Origin: Sphingomonas sp. IC-11
GTDB taxonomy: Bacteria; Pseudomonadota; Alphaproteobacteria; Sphingomonadales; Sphingomonadaceae
Direction: 5' to 3'
NCBI RefSeq assembly: GCF_021043365.1
Contig: NZ_JAJNDU010000003.1
Coordinates: 274,840-338,839 of the forward strand
DNA length: 64,000 nucleotides
Under the pieces are notes generated by a model. That model had not been told where the DNA came from. It saw nothing but the letters and a program-made list of their open reading frames with translations, and did no database searches. Below, in pieces: positions 55,330 through 64,000 of this stretch. Made by a program: the position numbers and the translations under genes. Position 1 is the first letter of the stretch. Each line of letters starts with the position of its first letter.

Positions 55330-56196
55330 ATGGAAACATGGACGCTCGCGCTCGCGTTAGCATCGCCCAGTATGGAAACGTCCTTTGATGCCTCGACCGC
55401 GGCCATCTGCAGAGACCAGCGTGTCGGCCAAGCCGTAGCTGAGCTGATCGGCAGCTGGTCACAGAACTACGCATTCAGCCGCGTCATCATCGGTGCAGAT
55501 GGTAAGTTCGGCCAGGTGCTGTCATCCACCATGATAACCCAGGGTCCGGGTTATATCATTTGCCAAGCGTCTTACCGCCTGTCGAAAGCCGGGACGTCAG
55601 CATCGATGATGGCGTACGTGACAGCAATCACGCAGTTTACCTTTCGCGTTGCCCCCACATCCGCGGGCTACACGATTTCGCTCGAGGACCTTCCAGACCA
55701 TCTAGATGGAAGTGAGGAACAGACAGCCTTGATAGGCCGTTTCACGGTCAACGGGCGGCCATATTCCGCAATTTTGCAAGAGAACCAACGCCGCCTTGCT
55801 CCGAAAACGACCAATTGGCTTGTTGGCAGCTGGGTATCTGCACCGAGAGGCGGCGAGGATGGTCGTACCGTCTGTGGCGACTTCAACGCTCTTCCGCTGT
55901 ACCGGCTCAACGGAAACACCGCGACGATTGTCTCTTTTGATGCCAACGGCCGTTATCGCTCCATGTTCATGTACACCACTCCGAGCGGAAACGAGCACTC
56001 GACGATGTATCGAGCGCGTTGGGCTCTAAAGGACAAGGTTCTTCAGCTGACAAACGTCTCTACGGAGGACGCTTTCCGTTTCGAAGGTGGTACCGACACG
56101 CAGGCAGTGGCTCAGCTGTCGGCCAACGTTATGCGCCGGGGCAGCGATCGTTTCGTTCGCTGCGTCGGCACCGTTGAGGACATCTATGGCGGTTAG
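55330..56196 (+). CDS. Predicted secreted protein of unknown function
   Basis: 288 residues. The start (METWTLALALASPS) resembles a short signal peptide, though weak. Beta-rich, with two similar-looking halves (SRVIIGADGKFGQVLSSTM and TATIVSFDANGRYRSMFMYT), suggesting a tandem domain. No named family. The last gene of the recombinase-papain-DUF3768-membrane cassette. Confidence 0.55.
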   Translation: METWTLALALASPSMETSFDASTAAICRDQRVGQAVAELIGSWSQNYAFSRVIIGADGKFGQVLSSTMITQGPGYIICQASYRLSKAGTSASMMAYVTAITQFTFRVAPTSAGYTISLEDLPDHLDGSEEQTALIGRFTVNGRPYSAILQENQRRLAPKTTNWLVGSWVSAPRGGEDGRTVCGDFNALPLYRLNGNTATIVSFDANGRYRSMFMYTTPSGNEHSTMYRARWALKDKVLQLTNVSTEDAFRFEGGTDTQAVAQLSANVMRRGSDRFVRCVGTVEDIYGG

Positions 56197-56731
56197 ATTA
56201 GAGATGTGGCGCTTGCAGCAGCAGCGGATTGAAGTGCTGTTGAACGAGCGCTCGACCAGGGCGCTTTCGGCCACACCGGTCTATTCTTTGCTTCAAACCT
56301 GCCAGCCTAAAGTCGTCGGCCACGGAGTTGGCCGACGTGCCGTTCCAACGAATAAGCACGCAGTTTGTAATCATAATTCGACTGCTTGAAAGCGCCATGT
56401 GCACCTAGGCGGCCGTTCGTTCAGAAAGAGCCGCGCGGCAGCTACGCGCCCCAAACCCGGACGTCCATGCCGCCGCCCGCCTCCACGATAGCCGCCGTTC
56501 CCTCACATGGAGAGGTTAACAGGATTAGGGATCAAAGTGCTGCGGTTTCAGCCAATACGGCCCCGTCGACCAGTTCGGTCACTTGCGTCAGGGGGCACCC
56601 TGCGAAGGTGACAGACTCGCTCGACTGCGGGCCCGGCTAATGATCGATCACGAAGATGATTGGGCGGCGTAAGTGCCGGTTGAAAAGCCATAGATTCAAA
56701 CTTGGTGTTGACCTATCCTGCTCGAGAAGGG
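56197..56731. other. Gap before the Hachiman genes
   Basis: 535 bases with no supportable gene. Contains a dispersed repeat copy at 56411-56473. Likely holds the hamA promoter. Confidence 0.45.
56411..56473. repeat. Dispersed intergenic repeat, copy 4
   Basis: GGCCGTTCGTTCAG ... GCGGCAGCTACGCGCCCCAA ... CGGACG, aligning without gaps over most of its length with 29557-29617. Confidence 0.5.
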
Positions 56732-57754
56732 GTGAACTTGGCCAGCACTGACGTAACAGCAGTCGAAGGGGAAACTGCGTCGGCGACGGACCAAGTGGCT
56801 CTCGCTGGCGCGATGATCGCGCTTCTGAAGGACCACGCGGGTCTCGGCATCCGCCTTAAAGAGGTCCCGTTCGACTGGACGTCTGGAATGCACCGGCTCA
56901 CCGGTAGCTTTCACTACATCACCTTCGCTGATGGCGTCCCCACGGTTCAGGAATTCGTCGAGTACCTTTACGACTGCCTGATCCCGTACTGCCTGCCAAA
57001 GAGCAAGATCCGGGATGCGCTACAGGGGATTGACCCCGTTCTCGATTATCACCGCATCGTCAGACTTGGCGACGATGCGAAGAGCTTATTTATCAAAGCG
57101 AAGAATCAACTCGAGTCCGGCGGGGAGCCGGGAGAGCTAATTCTATATGCTTTACTGGAATGGGTGCTAAAAGCTCCGCGCCTTGTCTCAAAGATGTACC
57201 TGAAAACTAATAACAACATGCCCGTGCACGGCACCGATGGCATCCATCTTGGCTATGACGAAGCCAAAGATATGCTGACCATCTATTTTGGCGAGTCCAA
57301 AATATACCAGAGTTTCTCGTCAGCGGCTGACGCTGCGTTCATCTCCATGGCCGAGCTCTTGGCGAATGCCGGTCAGATCTCTCGTGAGATTGAAATCCTG
57401 AACAACCTGTCCGACCTCAACAGCTTGGACCCGGCGTTTCGGGCGAAGATCGCGGACTATATCAACCCGTACTCAACGTCGAAGCTGACGCTGCAAAAGC
57501 GTATTGTTCACGCATGCCTGCTTGGCTTTGAATACGCCGCTTACAACCGCATCCTCGCGCTTGAACCCGACAAAGTCGCCTCGGCATTCGAGGAGAAGTA
57601 CAAGAAGAGGATCGGCAGCGCCTGCCGCGTGATCGAACGCCACTACGGCAAGCGCCTGCCGGTCACCACGAACCTTCATCTCTTCCTTCTGCCGTTCCCG
57701 TCTCTCAAGGTCTTCAGGGCGGCCTTCTATGAGAAGCTCGGAGTGGCGGCATGA
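56732..57754 (+). CDS. hamA: HamA (DUF1837), Hachiman anti-phage nuclease subunit
   Basis: About 340 residues. In Hachiman, HamA is a nuclease held in check by the HamB helicase and released upon phage infection. The DUF1837 nuclease core is intact: Glu135 in GGEPGELILYALLEW, Asp169 in VHGTDGIHLGYDEAKD, and Glu188-Ser-Lys190 in MLTIYFGESKIYQ. The start is uncertain: the frame opens at a TTG (56702), GTG at 56732 and TTG at 56738 follow; AAGGGG suits the last two. Its stop overlaps hamB by ATGA. Confidence 0.85.
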   Translation: MNLASTDVTAVEGETASATDQVALAGAMIALLKDHAGLGIRLKEVPFDWTSGMHRLTGSFHYITFADGVPTVQEFVEYLYDCLIPYCLPKSKIRDALQGIDPVLDYHRIVRLGDDAKSLFIKAKNQLESGGEPGELILYALLEWVLKAPRLVSKMYLKTNNNMPVHGTDGIHLGYDEAKDMLTIYFGESKIYQSFSSAADAAFISMAELLANAGQISREIEILNNLSDLNSLDPAFRAKIADYINPYSTSKLTLQKRIVHACLLGFEYAAYNRILALEPDKVASAFEEKYKKRIGSACRVIERHYGKRLPVTTNLHLFLLPFPSLKVFRAAFYEKLGVAA

Positions 57755-60315
57755 GTTTCGTGGACGAGCTTTGTGAAACGATTAGCGGCGATCCCCGCTT
57801 CGCGGCCGACTATGAGGCCATACTGCGTCAATCGATTTTGAGCGGCGCGGGCTTCGCTGACGGCCCCGCGCTTGAAGAGGAAGTCTTGCGGCGGCTTCTT
57901 CAAAGCGCCACGATATTTGCGCAATCTGAAGAAGCGGAATGGCGGCAGCTGGCCTATCGCATCAGTGTCGGATCCCTAGCCTATAGCGAAACTCTCGCCG
58001 GGATCAGGGGTGCGTCCAGACTTATCCTGGCACGTCTTGGAAATTATCCCGCGATCAAATTCGCGTTCAAAGGGGAATCGGAGCCACGGACGCTCACTGA
58101 AGGGGTCTTTTACGAGATCCTCGGCCGTCAGCTGGACAATACCGTGCGCATTGGCGAGCGCAGCGCCGTCCTTACCGACATGCAGCGGGCGGTCTGGGAG
58201 GCCCTGGCGTTTGGCTCCTCGCTGGCGCTTTCCGCGCCCACCTCGGCGGGCAAGTCGTTCGTGTTCCTGGCGTATATCGAGCAGCTCAAGCGAACGCGCC
58301 CGAACGCCAACCTGGTCTATATTGTGCCGAGCCGCGCCCTGATTAGCCAAGTTGCCACGGATTTGCGCGCAGCAAGCCTCGATAAGGCGTTTGAGGTGAC
58401 GACGGTGCCGATACCGGCAGCGCCGACTGTCCTAGGTACGCCGATCTATGTGCTCACGCCGGAACGGCTCCAGGTGCTGTTTCATACGGCTCCTGAACTC
58501 AGCTTCGACGTGGCGATCGTCGATGAGGCGCATCTTATCGGCGAGGGCTCCCGGGGAGTGGTGCTGCATTCAGTCTTGCAGGATCTGCAACGACGTCACC
58601 CCGACATGCAGTTCCTGTTCTCGTCCCCGCAAGTTCGAGAACCGGCCGTCTTCGGCACGGTGGTCGGTCGCGAGAGCGTCAAGGTGGTCAAGACCAAAGA
58701 CTCCCCCGTCGCCCAGAACATCATTCTGCTGAACCGCAGAGCGGGCGACGATAAGAAGATCGATATGCTGCTGTGGCGGGACGGCGAGAAGACCCCGCTC
58801 ACGGAGATCGATGCTGCGATCCCGATCTACAATTCCCATGATGGGCTCGTGTATCTGAGCTGGGCTCTTGGAAACGCCTCTCAAAGCCTCGTTTACGCTG
58901 TCGGGCCTGCGGCATGCGAGGATATCGCGTTCAAGATCAAAGAGCTGTCGCAAGATCCAGCGGTTGCTGAAGTGGTGCCTTCCTCCGGACCCGGTGAGCT
59001 ATCGGTACAGGTTCGCAAGGACCTGACTGCTTTTGCGAAAGAGGCGGTCCATCCGAGCTACGTGCTTGCTGAAACCGTGGAGGGCGGCGTCGGCTTTCAC
59101 TACGGCCGCATCCCTCCGTTGCTGAGGAGCGCGGTTGAGAGTGCCTTTGCTGACGGGCATCTCGACTACATCGTCTGCACAAGCACGTTGCTGCAGGGCG
59201 TTAATCTGCCCGCGCGCAACGTGTTCATGCAGAACCCCCATAAGGGGGAAGAGAACCCGATCGAACCCGTCGATTTCTGGAACCTCGCGGGACGTGCCGG
59301 TCGCCTCGGCAAGGACTTCCAAGGGAACGTCTTTCTCGTCGATTACGATGAATGGGAATCGAGTCCGCTCTCCGGGCCAAAGGATGAGCCCATCAAGCCG
59401 TCGCTTGAGGTCACCCTGACCGACACGTCGGCCGAGCTGCTGGAATATATAGCGGCGACGGACCGTCCATCGGGCGAGTCTCCACATCTGGAAGCCGCCT
59501 TCTCAAAGCTCCTGCGCGATCATCGGCAGGGGCAGCTTGACGACACCCTTGACCGCCTCAGCGGATTGTCGCCGCAGACACGGGCGAGCATCACCTCCGC
59601 TTTGGAGATCGCTGACAATCAGATCGGTTTGAACGTGGAAACGCTGGCGGCGAGCCCGCAGATTTCGGGGTACCGACAGCAAGAACTCTATGATTACATG
59701 TTCGAGAAGATCGGGAAAAAAGGTCCCGACTATCTGATCCCGCTGCATCCGAGCGGGGAGTGGAAGGAAGTGCTCGACAAGCTGCGACCGGTTTTTGCCC
59801 GCGTTCACAAGTATCTTGAGCTGAAGAGCGGCCAGCATCATCGGTACTGGGCTCCTTTGGCTCTTCGCTGGATGCGCGGTGAGCCGCTGCCGATGATCAT
59901 CGAGGAGGCGATCAAGTACCATAAGAAGCAGGGAAAGAACCGGTCCAGCCGGACGGTCATCCGAGAGGTGCTGACGGATGTCGAGAGCAGCCTCCGGTTC
60001 AAATATGTGAACATGCTGGGCTGCTACGGAGCTGTGCTGAAAGAGGCCCTGATCGCAACCGGACACGCTTCTCACGTCGCAAAGATACCGGCGTTGACCC
60101 TGTATCTGGAGCTTGGGGCAGCATCGCAAACGATGATCCAGTTTATCAGCCTCGGTCTCTCTCGCCATACGGCGCACATCCTGTCTGGCCTGACGATCAA
60201 CAGGGATATGGATTTTGGATCAGCGCGACGCTTCCTCTCCCGGCTGACACCCGAGACAGCAGGGCTATCGCCTTACGTGGCTGGTGAACTTAGACGAGTG
60301 CTTCAAAACGTCTGA
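57751..60315 (+). CDS. hamB: HamB, Hachiman superfamily 2 helicase
   Basis: 854 residues. Walker A APTSAGKS (162-169), DEAH box (258-261) and motif VI NLAGRAGRLGKD (about 511-522) place it in SF2 of the Ski2/Hel308-like kind. Together with overlapping hamA it forms the two-gene Hachiman system. A helical C-terminal region (about 600-854) would include the sensor or HamA-binding surface. No disabling mutation is visible, so the pair is probably functional. Confidence 0.9.
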   Translation: MSFVDELCETISGDPRFAADYEAILRQSILSGAGFADGPALEEEVLRRLLQSATIFAQSEEAEWRQLAYRISVGSLAYSETLAGIRGASRLILARLGNYPAIKFAFKGESEPRTLTEGVFYEILGRQLDNTVRIGERSAVLTDMQRAVWEALAFGSSLALSAPTSAGKSFVFLAYIEQLKRTRPNANLVYIVPSRALISQVATDLRAASLDKAFEVTTVPIPAAPTVLGTPIYVLTPERLQVLFHTAPELSFDVAIVDEAHLIGEGSRGVVLHSVLQDLQRRHPDMQFLFSSPQVREPAVFGTVVGRESVKVVKTKDSPVAQNIILLNRRAGDDKKIDMLLWRDGEKTPLTEIDAAIPIYNSHDGLVYLSWALGNASQSLVYAVGPAACEDIAFKIKELSQDPAVAEVVPSSGPGELSVQVRKDLTAFAKEAVHPSYVLAETVEGGVGFHYGRIPPLLRSAVESAFADGHLDYIVCTSTLLQGVNLPARNVFMQNPHKGEENPIEPVDFWNLAGRAGRLGKDFQGNVFLVDYDEWESSPLSGPKDEPIKPSLEVTLTDTSAELLEYIAATDRPSGESPHLEAAFSKLLRDHRQGQLDDTLDRLSGLSPQTRASITSALEIADNQIGLNVETLAASPQISGYRQQELYDYMFEKIGKKGPDYLIPLHPSGEWKEVLDKLRPVFARVHKYLELKSGQHHRYWAPLALRWMRGEPLPMIIEEAIKYHKKQGKNRSSRTVIREVLTDVESSLRFKYVNMLGCYGAVLKEALIATGHASHVAKIPALTLYLELGAASQTMIQFISLGLSRHTAHILSGLTINRDMDFGSARRFLSRLTPETAGLSPYVAGELRRVLQNV

Positions 60316-60680
60316 GGACCACGTGGACGAAGCGAGCAAGTGGAAATTGGTCAGGGATGCGAGTTCGTCTGCCAGCGGCGGTGCAGGTTGGCGCCGGCAA
60401 AACATAGGTACGCTTCCCGCGTCTTTTCGTCCCAAAGCAGTCGGTCAGCAACCGGCCCACAAGCAGCTGGGCAGGTACTGGCATCAGCTGCCGGTCGGGA
60501 ATGCGCCCCAATATCAGTCATAGCGGATCGCCTGACGATCGCCTGAAAGCGGACATGCTAGCCGATCGACCGCGGTGGCCGAATATGTGGACTCAGCTGC
60601 CATTCGGACGGGTAAGGCGGAATGGCTGTTTTCAGGATAAGCGGGCATTTAACGTCTGAGTGGCGAACAACTCGGGTCCA
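60316..60680. other. Gap with dispersed repeat copy 5
   Basis: 365 bases with no supportable gene. It carries AGCGGACATGCTAGCCGATC and CAGCTGCCATTCGGACGGG (about 60546-60620), matching the gap at 42940-43000 in pattern. Confidence 0.45.
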
Positions 60681-61421
60681 TCAGCCGACAGCTCGGGAGG
60701 CAAGATCGGCCGCGGCGTCACGCTTCGCCTGTGCGGCCTTCCGTTCGGAATAGCGATCAACGAGCTGTGCGGCGTGGCTGCGAGTCACGATCGTGAACCG
60801 GACCAGCTCCTCCATCACGTCGACGATCCGGTCATAGTAGCTCGATGGTCGCATGCGGCCTGCTTCGTCAAACTCCTTGAACGCCATCGCCACGCTCGAT
60901 TGGTTGGGAATGGTAATCATGCGCATCCAGCGGCCGAGCAATCGCAGTGTGTTGACCGCGTTGAACGACTGCGAGCCGCCCGACACTTGCATGACCGCAA
61001 GCGTGCGACCCTGGGTTGGTCGCATGCCGCCGAATTCCAGCGGCAGGTGGTCGATCTGCGTCTTCATGATGCCGGTGATCTGGCCATGTCGCTCGGGGCT
61101 GCACCAGACCATCCCTTCAGACCACAGCGCATGCTGGCGCAACTCATGGACGGCGGGATGATCGTCGCCCTTCACCTGATCGGGGAGCGGCAGGTCGCTA
61201 GGATCGAATATCCGCACCTCCGCGCCGAATAGGATCAGCAGTCGAGCGGCTTCCTCGGCCGCGAACCGGCTGAACGAGCGTTCGCGCAGCGACCCGTAAA
61301 GCAGCAGTATGCGCGGCGGCGGCTGATCGTCGCCGAGGCCCGCACCCGGCCGGGTGATCACAATGCCCCTATCAAGCGCGGGGAGATGATCGGGATCGGT
61401 CAGCGCGCGGAGACGGGTCAT
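60681..61421 (-). CDS. arsH: ArsH, NADPH-dependent FMN reductase of arsenic resistance
   Basis: About 246 residues; an organoarsenical oxidase/quinone reductase family member. [20 protein letters not shown] is the flavodoxin-like FMN phosphate-binding loop of ArsH, followed by [23 protein letters not shown] at 61421 overlaps the arsN2 stop (ATGA); the frame extends to 61460. Last gene of the ars operon. Confidence 0.92.
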   Translation of the reverse strand: MTRLRALTDPDHLPALDRGIVITRPGAGLGDDQPPPRILLLYGSLRERSFSRFAAEEAARLLILFGAEVRIFDPSDLPLPDQVKGDDHPAVHELRQHALWSEGMVWCSPERHGQITGIMKTQIDHLPLEFGGMRPTQGRTLAVMQVSGGSQSFNAVNTLRLLGRWMRMITIPNQSSVAMAFKEFDEAGRMRPSSYYDRIVDVMEELVRFTIVTRSHAAQLVDRYSERKAAQAKRDAAADLASRAVG

Positions 61422-61852
61422 CCAAGGTCCTTGACGAGATAGGTCGCGCGTGGACCGCACAGCGATGTGAACTGCGCGGTCGCGGTGATGAACGCCGGCG
61501 CGGCGTCGCGATCGGCGTCGACATAACCAAGCCCTCGGAAGAACTCGGCGCTACCATTGGTGAGGAGGTGCAGCCGCTCGACCGCACCATCGGTGACGCC
61601 TTCAAGGCGCTCGACCAGCATGCGGCCATATCCTTTGCCGCGCCGGCTTGGCAGCACGACCAACGAGCGGAGCAGCCGGTCAGCGCCGTTGCCTTCCAGA
61701 CCGATGAACCCGATCAGCCCCTCATCGTCGAACAGGCTGAAGAACATCTGGTCGGGACCGCCGAGATCGTCGGTTGGGAGCTGCGCGGCGCCGAGCGCGA
61801 GCCGCAAGACATCATCGGAATGCCGAGCCTCCGCGAAATAGATCTGGGTCAT
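61418..61852 (-). CDS. arsN2: ArsN2, arsenic-resistance GNAT N-acetyltransferase
   Basis: 144 residues of the GNAT fold, with [20 protein letters not shown] for acetyl-CoA binding and [20 protein letters not shown]. The family, named from its place in ars operons, is thought to acetylate arsenic compounds, substrate not settled. Overlaps acr3 by ATGA. Confidence 0.88.
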   Translation of the reverse strand: MTQIYFAEARHSDDVLRLALGAAQLPTDDLGGPDQMFFSLFDDEGLIGFIGLEGNGADRLLRSLVVLPSRRGKGYGRMLVERLEGVTDGAVERLHLLTNGSAEFFRGLGYVDADRDAAPAFITATAQFTSLCGPRATYLVKDLG

Positions 61853-62910
61853 GCCGTCGCTCTCGCTTCGTACCAGGGCCGCGTCCGCTTCACGATCGCG
61901 ACGACTGACAGCATCACCGGCACCTCGACCAGCACGCCGACGACCGTCGCCAGCGCCGCGCCCGAGTTGAGCCCGAACAGGCTAATCGCGGCGGCGACCG
62001 CTAGCTCGAAGAAGTTGGAGGCACCGATCAGCGCGGCGGGCGCCGCCACGCACCACGCCACCCCGATCCGGCGGCTCAGCCAGTAGGCGAGCCCTGCGTT
62101 GAAATAGACCTGGATGAGGATCGGCACCGCAATCAATGCGATGACCAGCGGATGGGCGATGATCGCCTCGCCCTGGAAGCCGAACAGCAGCACGAGGGTG
62201 GTGAGCAGCGCCAGCAGCGAGACGGGCCCGAGCCGGGCTAGTAGCCGATCCAGCGCGGCCTGGCCGCCCGAGGCAATCGCCGCGCTGCGGACGATCTGCG
62301 CGACTATCACCGGCACCGCGATGTAGAGTATCACCGAGATCAGCAGCGTATCCCACGGCACGGTGATCGAGGCGACGCCAAGTAGCAGGCCGACCAGCGG
62401 TGCGAACGCGAACACCATGATCACGTCGTTCAACGCGACCTGGCTCAGCGTGTAGGTTGGCTCGCCCTCGCAGAGGTTGGACCAGACGAACACCATCGCC
62501 GTGCACGGGGCGGCAGCCAGCAGGATCAGGCCGGCGATATAGGAGCTGACGTCGCTTGCTGGCAGCAGAGGCCGAAACAGCCAACCCAAGAACAGCGTAC
62601 CGAGCAGCGCCATCGAAAAGGGCTTCACCGCCCAGTTGATGAACAGGGTGACCCCAACGCCCTTCCAGTGCTGGCGGATCGAGCCGAGCGCGCGAAGGTC
62701 GATCTTGAGCAGCATCGGGATGATCATCAGCCAGATGAGCACCGCGACCACGAGGTTGACCCGCGCCACCTCAGCTGTGGCGATCGCGCCGAACAGACCC
62801 GGCAGCGCGTAGCCGAGCGCGATCCCGACCACGATGCACAGCGCTACCCAGAGGCTGAGATAGCGCTCGAATGTGCTGATCGCCGGCTTGGCCGGAGTGG
62901 CGATGGTCAC
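61849..62910 (-). CDS. acr3: Acr3 family arsenite efflux permease
   Basis: 353 residues from a GTG at 62910 overlapping arsC (GTGA); a longer frame to 63021 is antisense to nothing useful and overlaps arsC. Ten or so membrane helices of the BASS/Acr3 fold. The conserved LILLAAAPCTAMVFVWSNLC contains the cysteine that is essential in Acr3 proteins. Exports arsenite (and possibly antimonite) using the proton gradient. Confidence 0.93.
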   Translation of the reverse strand: MTIATPAKPAISTFERYLSLWVALCIVVGIALGYALPGLFGAIATAEVARVNLVVAVLIWLMIIPMLLKIDLRALGSIRQHWKGVGVTLFINWAVKPFSMALLGTLFLGWLFRPLLPASDVSSYIAGLILLAAAPCTAMVFVWSNLCEGEPTYTLSQVALNDVIMVFAFAPLVGLLLGVASITVPWDTLLISVILYIAVPVIVAQIVRSAAIASGGQAALDRLLARLGPVSLLALLTTLVLLFGFQGEAIIAHPLVIALIAVPILIQVYFNAGLAYWLSRRIGVAWCVAAPAALIGASNFFELAVAAAISLFGLNSGAALATVVGVLVEVPVMLSVVAIVKRTRPWYEARATA

Positions 62911-63338
62911 CCGCCGATCCTGTTGCCTGCGTCGTCGATGACCTTCTCGCCATCTTCCTTGGTGAAAGCACCGCGCTGCCGAGCCGGCAGCAGGTCTAGC
63001 ACCTCTTCCGAGGGACGGCACAGCTTCACACCAAGCGGCGAGACGACGATCGGCCGGTTGATGAGGATCGGATGCTCGATCATTGCGTCGATGAGCTGGC
63101 CATCGCTCAGCGTCGCGTCGCCCAGGCCAAGCTCGGCATAGGGCGTGCCCTTATCGCGCAGCAGCGCGCGGGGCGTGATGCCCATGAGCGCGATCAGCGA
63201 AACGAGACGCGAGCGGTTGGGCGGCGTCTTCAGATACTCGATCACGTGCGGCTCGATGCCAGCGTTCTGGATCATCGCCAGCGTGTTGCGCGACGTACCG
63301 CACTCGGGGTTGTGATAGATTATGATATCAACCGTCAT
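62907..63338 (-). CDS. arsC: ArsC, glutaredoxin-dependent arsenate reductase
   Basis: 143 residues: HNPECGTSRNTLAMIQNAG with catalytic Cys13, the E. coli-type arsenate reductase signature, and IEHPILINRPIVVSPLG in the C-terminal half. Reduces arsenate to arsenite for export by Acr3. Start ATG at 63338, 8 bases downstream of the arsR stop. Confidence 0.94.
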   Translation of the reverse strand: MTVDIIIYHNPECGTSRNTLAMIQNAGIEPHVIEYLKTPPNRSRLVSLIALMGITPRALLRDKGTPYAELGLGDATLSDGQLIDAMIEHPILINRPIVVSPLGVKLCRPSEEVLDLLPARQRGAFTKEDGEKVIDDAGNRIGG

Positions 63339-63346
63339 GGCGGCCC

Positions 63347-63679
63347 TCAGCAGCAGGGGTTAAGCTCGGCGATTAGCGGCGCACAAACCTCCGCCTTCCC
63401 GCCGCAACAGTCTTTTACGAGGAACACGGTCAGCGCCTTCAACTGGTCGAGATCGGCGCGATAGTTGATGATGCGGCTGCGCCGCTCGGATCGGACCAGA
63501 CCGGCGCGCGCCAGCGTCGCGAGATGCACCGACATTGTGTTCTGCGGCACGTCGAGCGCCTTGGCGACTTCGCCGGCGGCCAGGCCCTCAGGCTCGTGAC
63601 GGACCAGCAGGCGGAATGCATCGAGGCGCGTGCCCTGCGCGAGCGCGCCAAGAGCGGTTATGGCTGAATCGTTGCCCAT
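63347..63679 (-). CDS. arsR: ArsR family arsenite-responsive repressor
   Basis: 110 residues with a winged HTH (LAAGEVAKALDVPQNTMSVH then LATLARAGLVRSERRSRIIN). Cysteines at the C-terminal end (DCCGGKAEVC and NPCC) are the likely arsenite ligands, unlike the classic ELCVCDL position, so this belongs to the group with C-terminal cysteine pairs. First gene of the operon; an inverted repeat lies just upstream of its start. Confidence 0.92.
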   Translation of the reverse strand: MGNDSAITALGALAQGTRLDAFRLLVRHEPEGLAAGEVAKALDVPQNTMSVHLATLARAGLVRSERRSRIINYRADLDQLKALTVFLVKDCCGGKAEVCAPLIAELNPCC

Positions 63680-63681
63680 AC

Positions 63682-63713
63682 ATCCATAATAATCGATATA
63701 TGGATTTAATCAA
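63682..63713 (-). promoter_or_regulatory. ars operon promoter and ArsR operator
   Basis: On the minus strand -35 TTGATT (63708-63713), 16-base spacer, -10 TATTAT (63686-63691). An inverted repeat ATCCATA (63682-63688) / TATGGAT (63699-63705) overlaps it. The -10 ends 6 bases before the arsR ATG, so the transcript may be leaderless. Confidence 0.62.
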
Positions 63714-64000
63714 AGAGCGTCTGACTTTTCCAGAAGCCCGCCTTTGCCGCCTCGTCACGGAAGACCGGATCTGGTCGGAAGCGGCCGTGCCTGGCGTGCT
63801 GACCGACGGCGGCAGCAGTGCGCTCAATTTGAGGCATTCCATGGCCGCGGCGCCGATCCCGTAAGTTGCCGTACGTCCGGCGCGCGGAGCCGCCGTTCTC
63901 CAATGGCTGGCAATTGGCTTTTCTCGCCCGACAATATCAGGATCAAGCTGCCGACGTTTGCGCCCATAGTGGCTTCAGGTGCGTTGGACGTTTTGACGGC
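63714..64000. other. Right edge, no supported gene
   Basis: A 54-codon + frame from 63700 and frames open to the edge on each strand (+ from an ATG at 63903, MAGNWLFSPDNIRIKLPTFA; - down to a stop at 63824) have no recognised motifs. One of these may be part of a gene that continues outside. Confidence 0.4.

Noticed and set aside
63700..63864. 54-codon ORF divergent from arsR
   Set aside because: Start lies inside the ArsR operator, no ribosome-binding site or motif.
1..64000. CRISPR array or complete insertion sequence
   Set aside because: No regular short repeats with spacers and no recognisable DDE transposase with flanking inverted repeats were found by eye.

Overview
The window looks like chromosome of a Sphingomonas-type alphaproteobacterium (Sphingomonadaceae). 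Reasons: uniformly high GC, a crtY-crtI-crtB carotenoid block, fused cysNC, the ligase-associated nuclease pdeM, and MipA, DUF1134 and glycine-zipper envelope proteins. The assignment is inferred from gene content, not from a marker phylogeny.

Region 1 (1-27.9 kb) is core chromosome. It opens with the mnmG/mnmE tRNA-modification genes, whose junction contains a 16-bp sequence identical to a chromosomal parS site. Next come the sulfate-activation operon cysD-cysNC-cysQ facing a LuxR-type regulator across a perfect palindrome, envelope genes, the carotenoid genes (hydroxylase, crtY, crtI, a LOG-family gene, crtB), and thrS. Before thrS lies a previously unlabelled threonine-rich leader peptide with terminator and antiterminator pairings. 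Then follow rpmB, tadA, an OmpA lipoprotein, a CBS-domain membrane protein, lgt, an acyl-CoA ligase, a luciferase-like oxidoreductase and a DUF1134 protein.

Region 2 (27.9-32.3 kb) is a small island at the 3' end of tRNA-Ser(GCT). It has a P4-type integrase and one unusual protein that combines a cold-shock-like domain, a PD-(D/E)XK nuclease-like core and a six-cysteine zinc-binding cluster. It is the best candidate for an undescribed single-gene defence factor.

Region 3 (32.3-42.6 kb) is a copper-resistance cluster: CueR, a P-type ATPase, CopD, CopC, a CnrYXH-type metal-sensing ECF sigma module, multicopper oxidase, CopB, a DUF411 protein, a c-type cytochrome and a DUF305 protein. Two near-identical 19-bp-spacer promoters, typical of MerR-family regulators, sit before the ATPase and before the multicopper oxidase.

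Region 4 (43.3-48.1 kb) is a TolC-HlyD-permease-permease exporter operon with no ATPase gene in it.

Region 5 (48.2-60.3 kb) is accessory DNA, locally AT-richer. It holds a possible HUH Rep-like protein, an excisionase-like protein, unknown genes, a minimal tyrosine recombinase, a cassette with a papain-like protein, DUF3768, an Xre regulator and two envelope/secreted unknowns, and a Hachiman defence pair (hamA, hamB).

Region 6 (60.7-63.7 kb) is an arsenic operon, arsR-arsC-acr3-arsN2-arsH, read leftward with 4-base overlaps from arsC onward. Degenerate copies of one intergenic repeat family lie in the gaps of regions 2-6.
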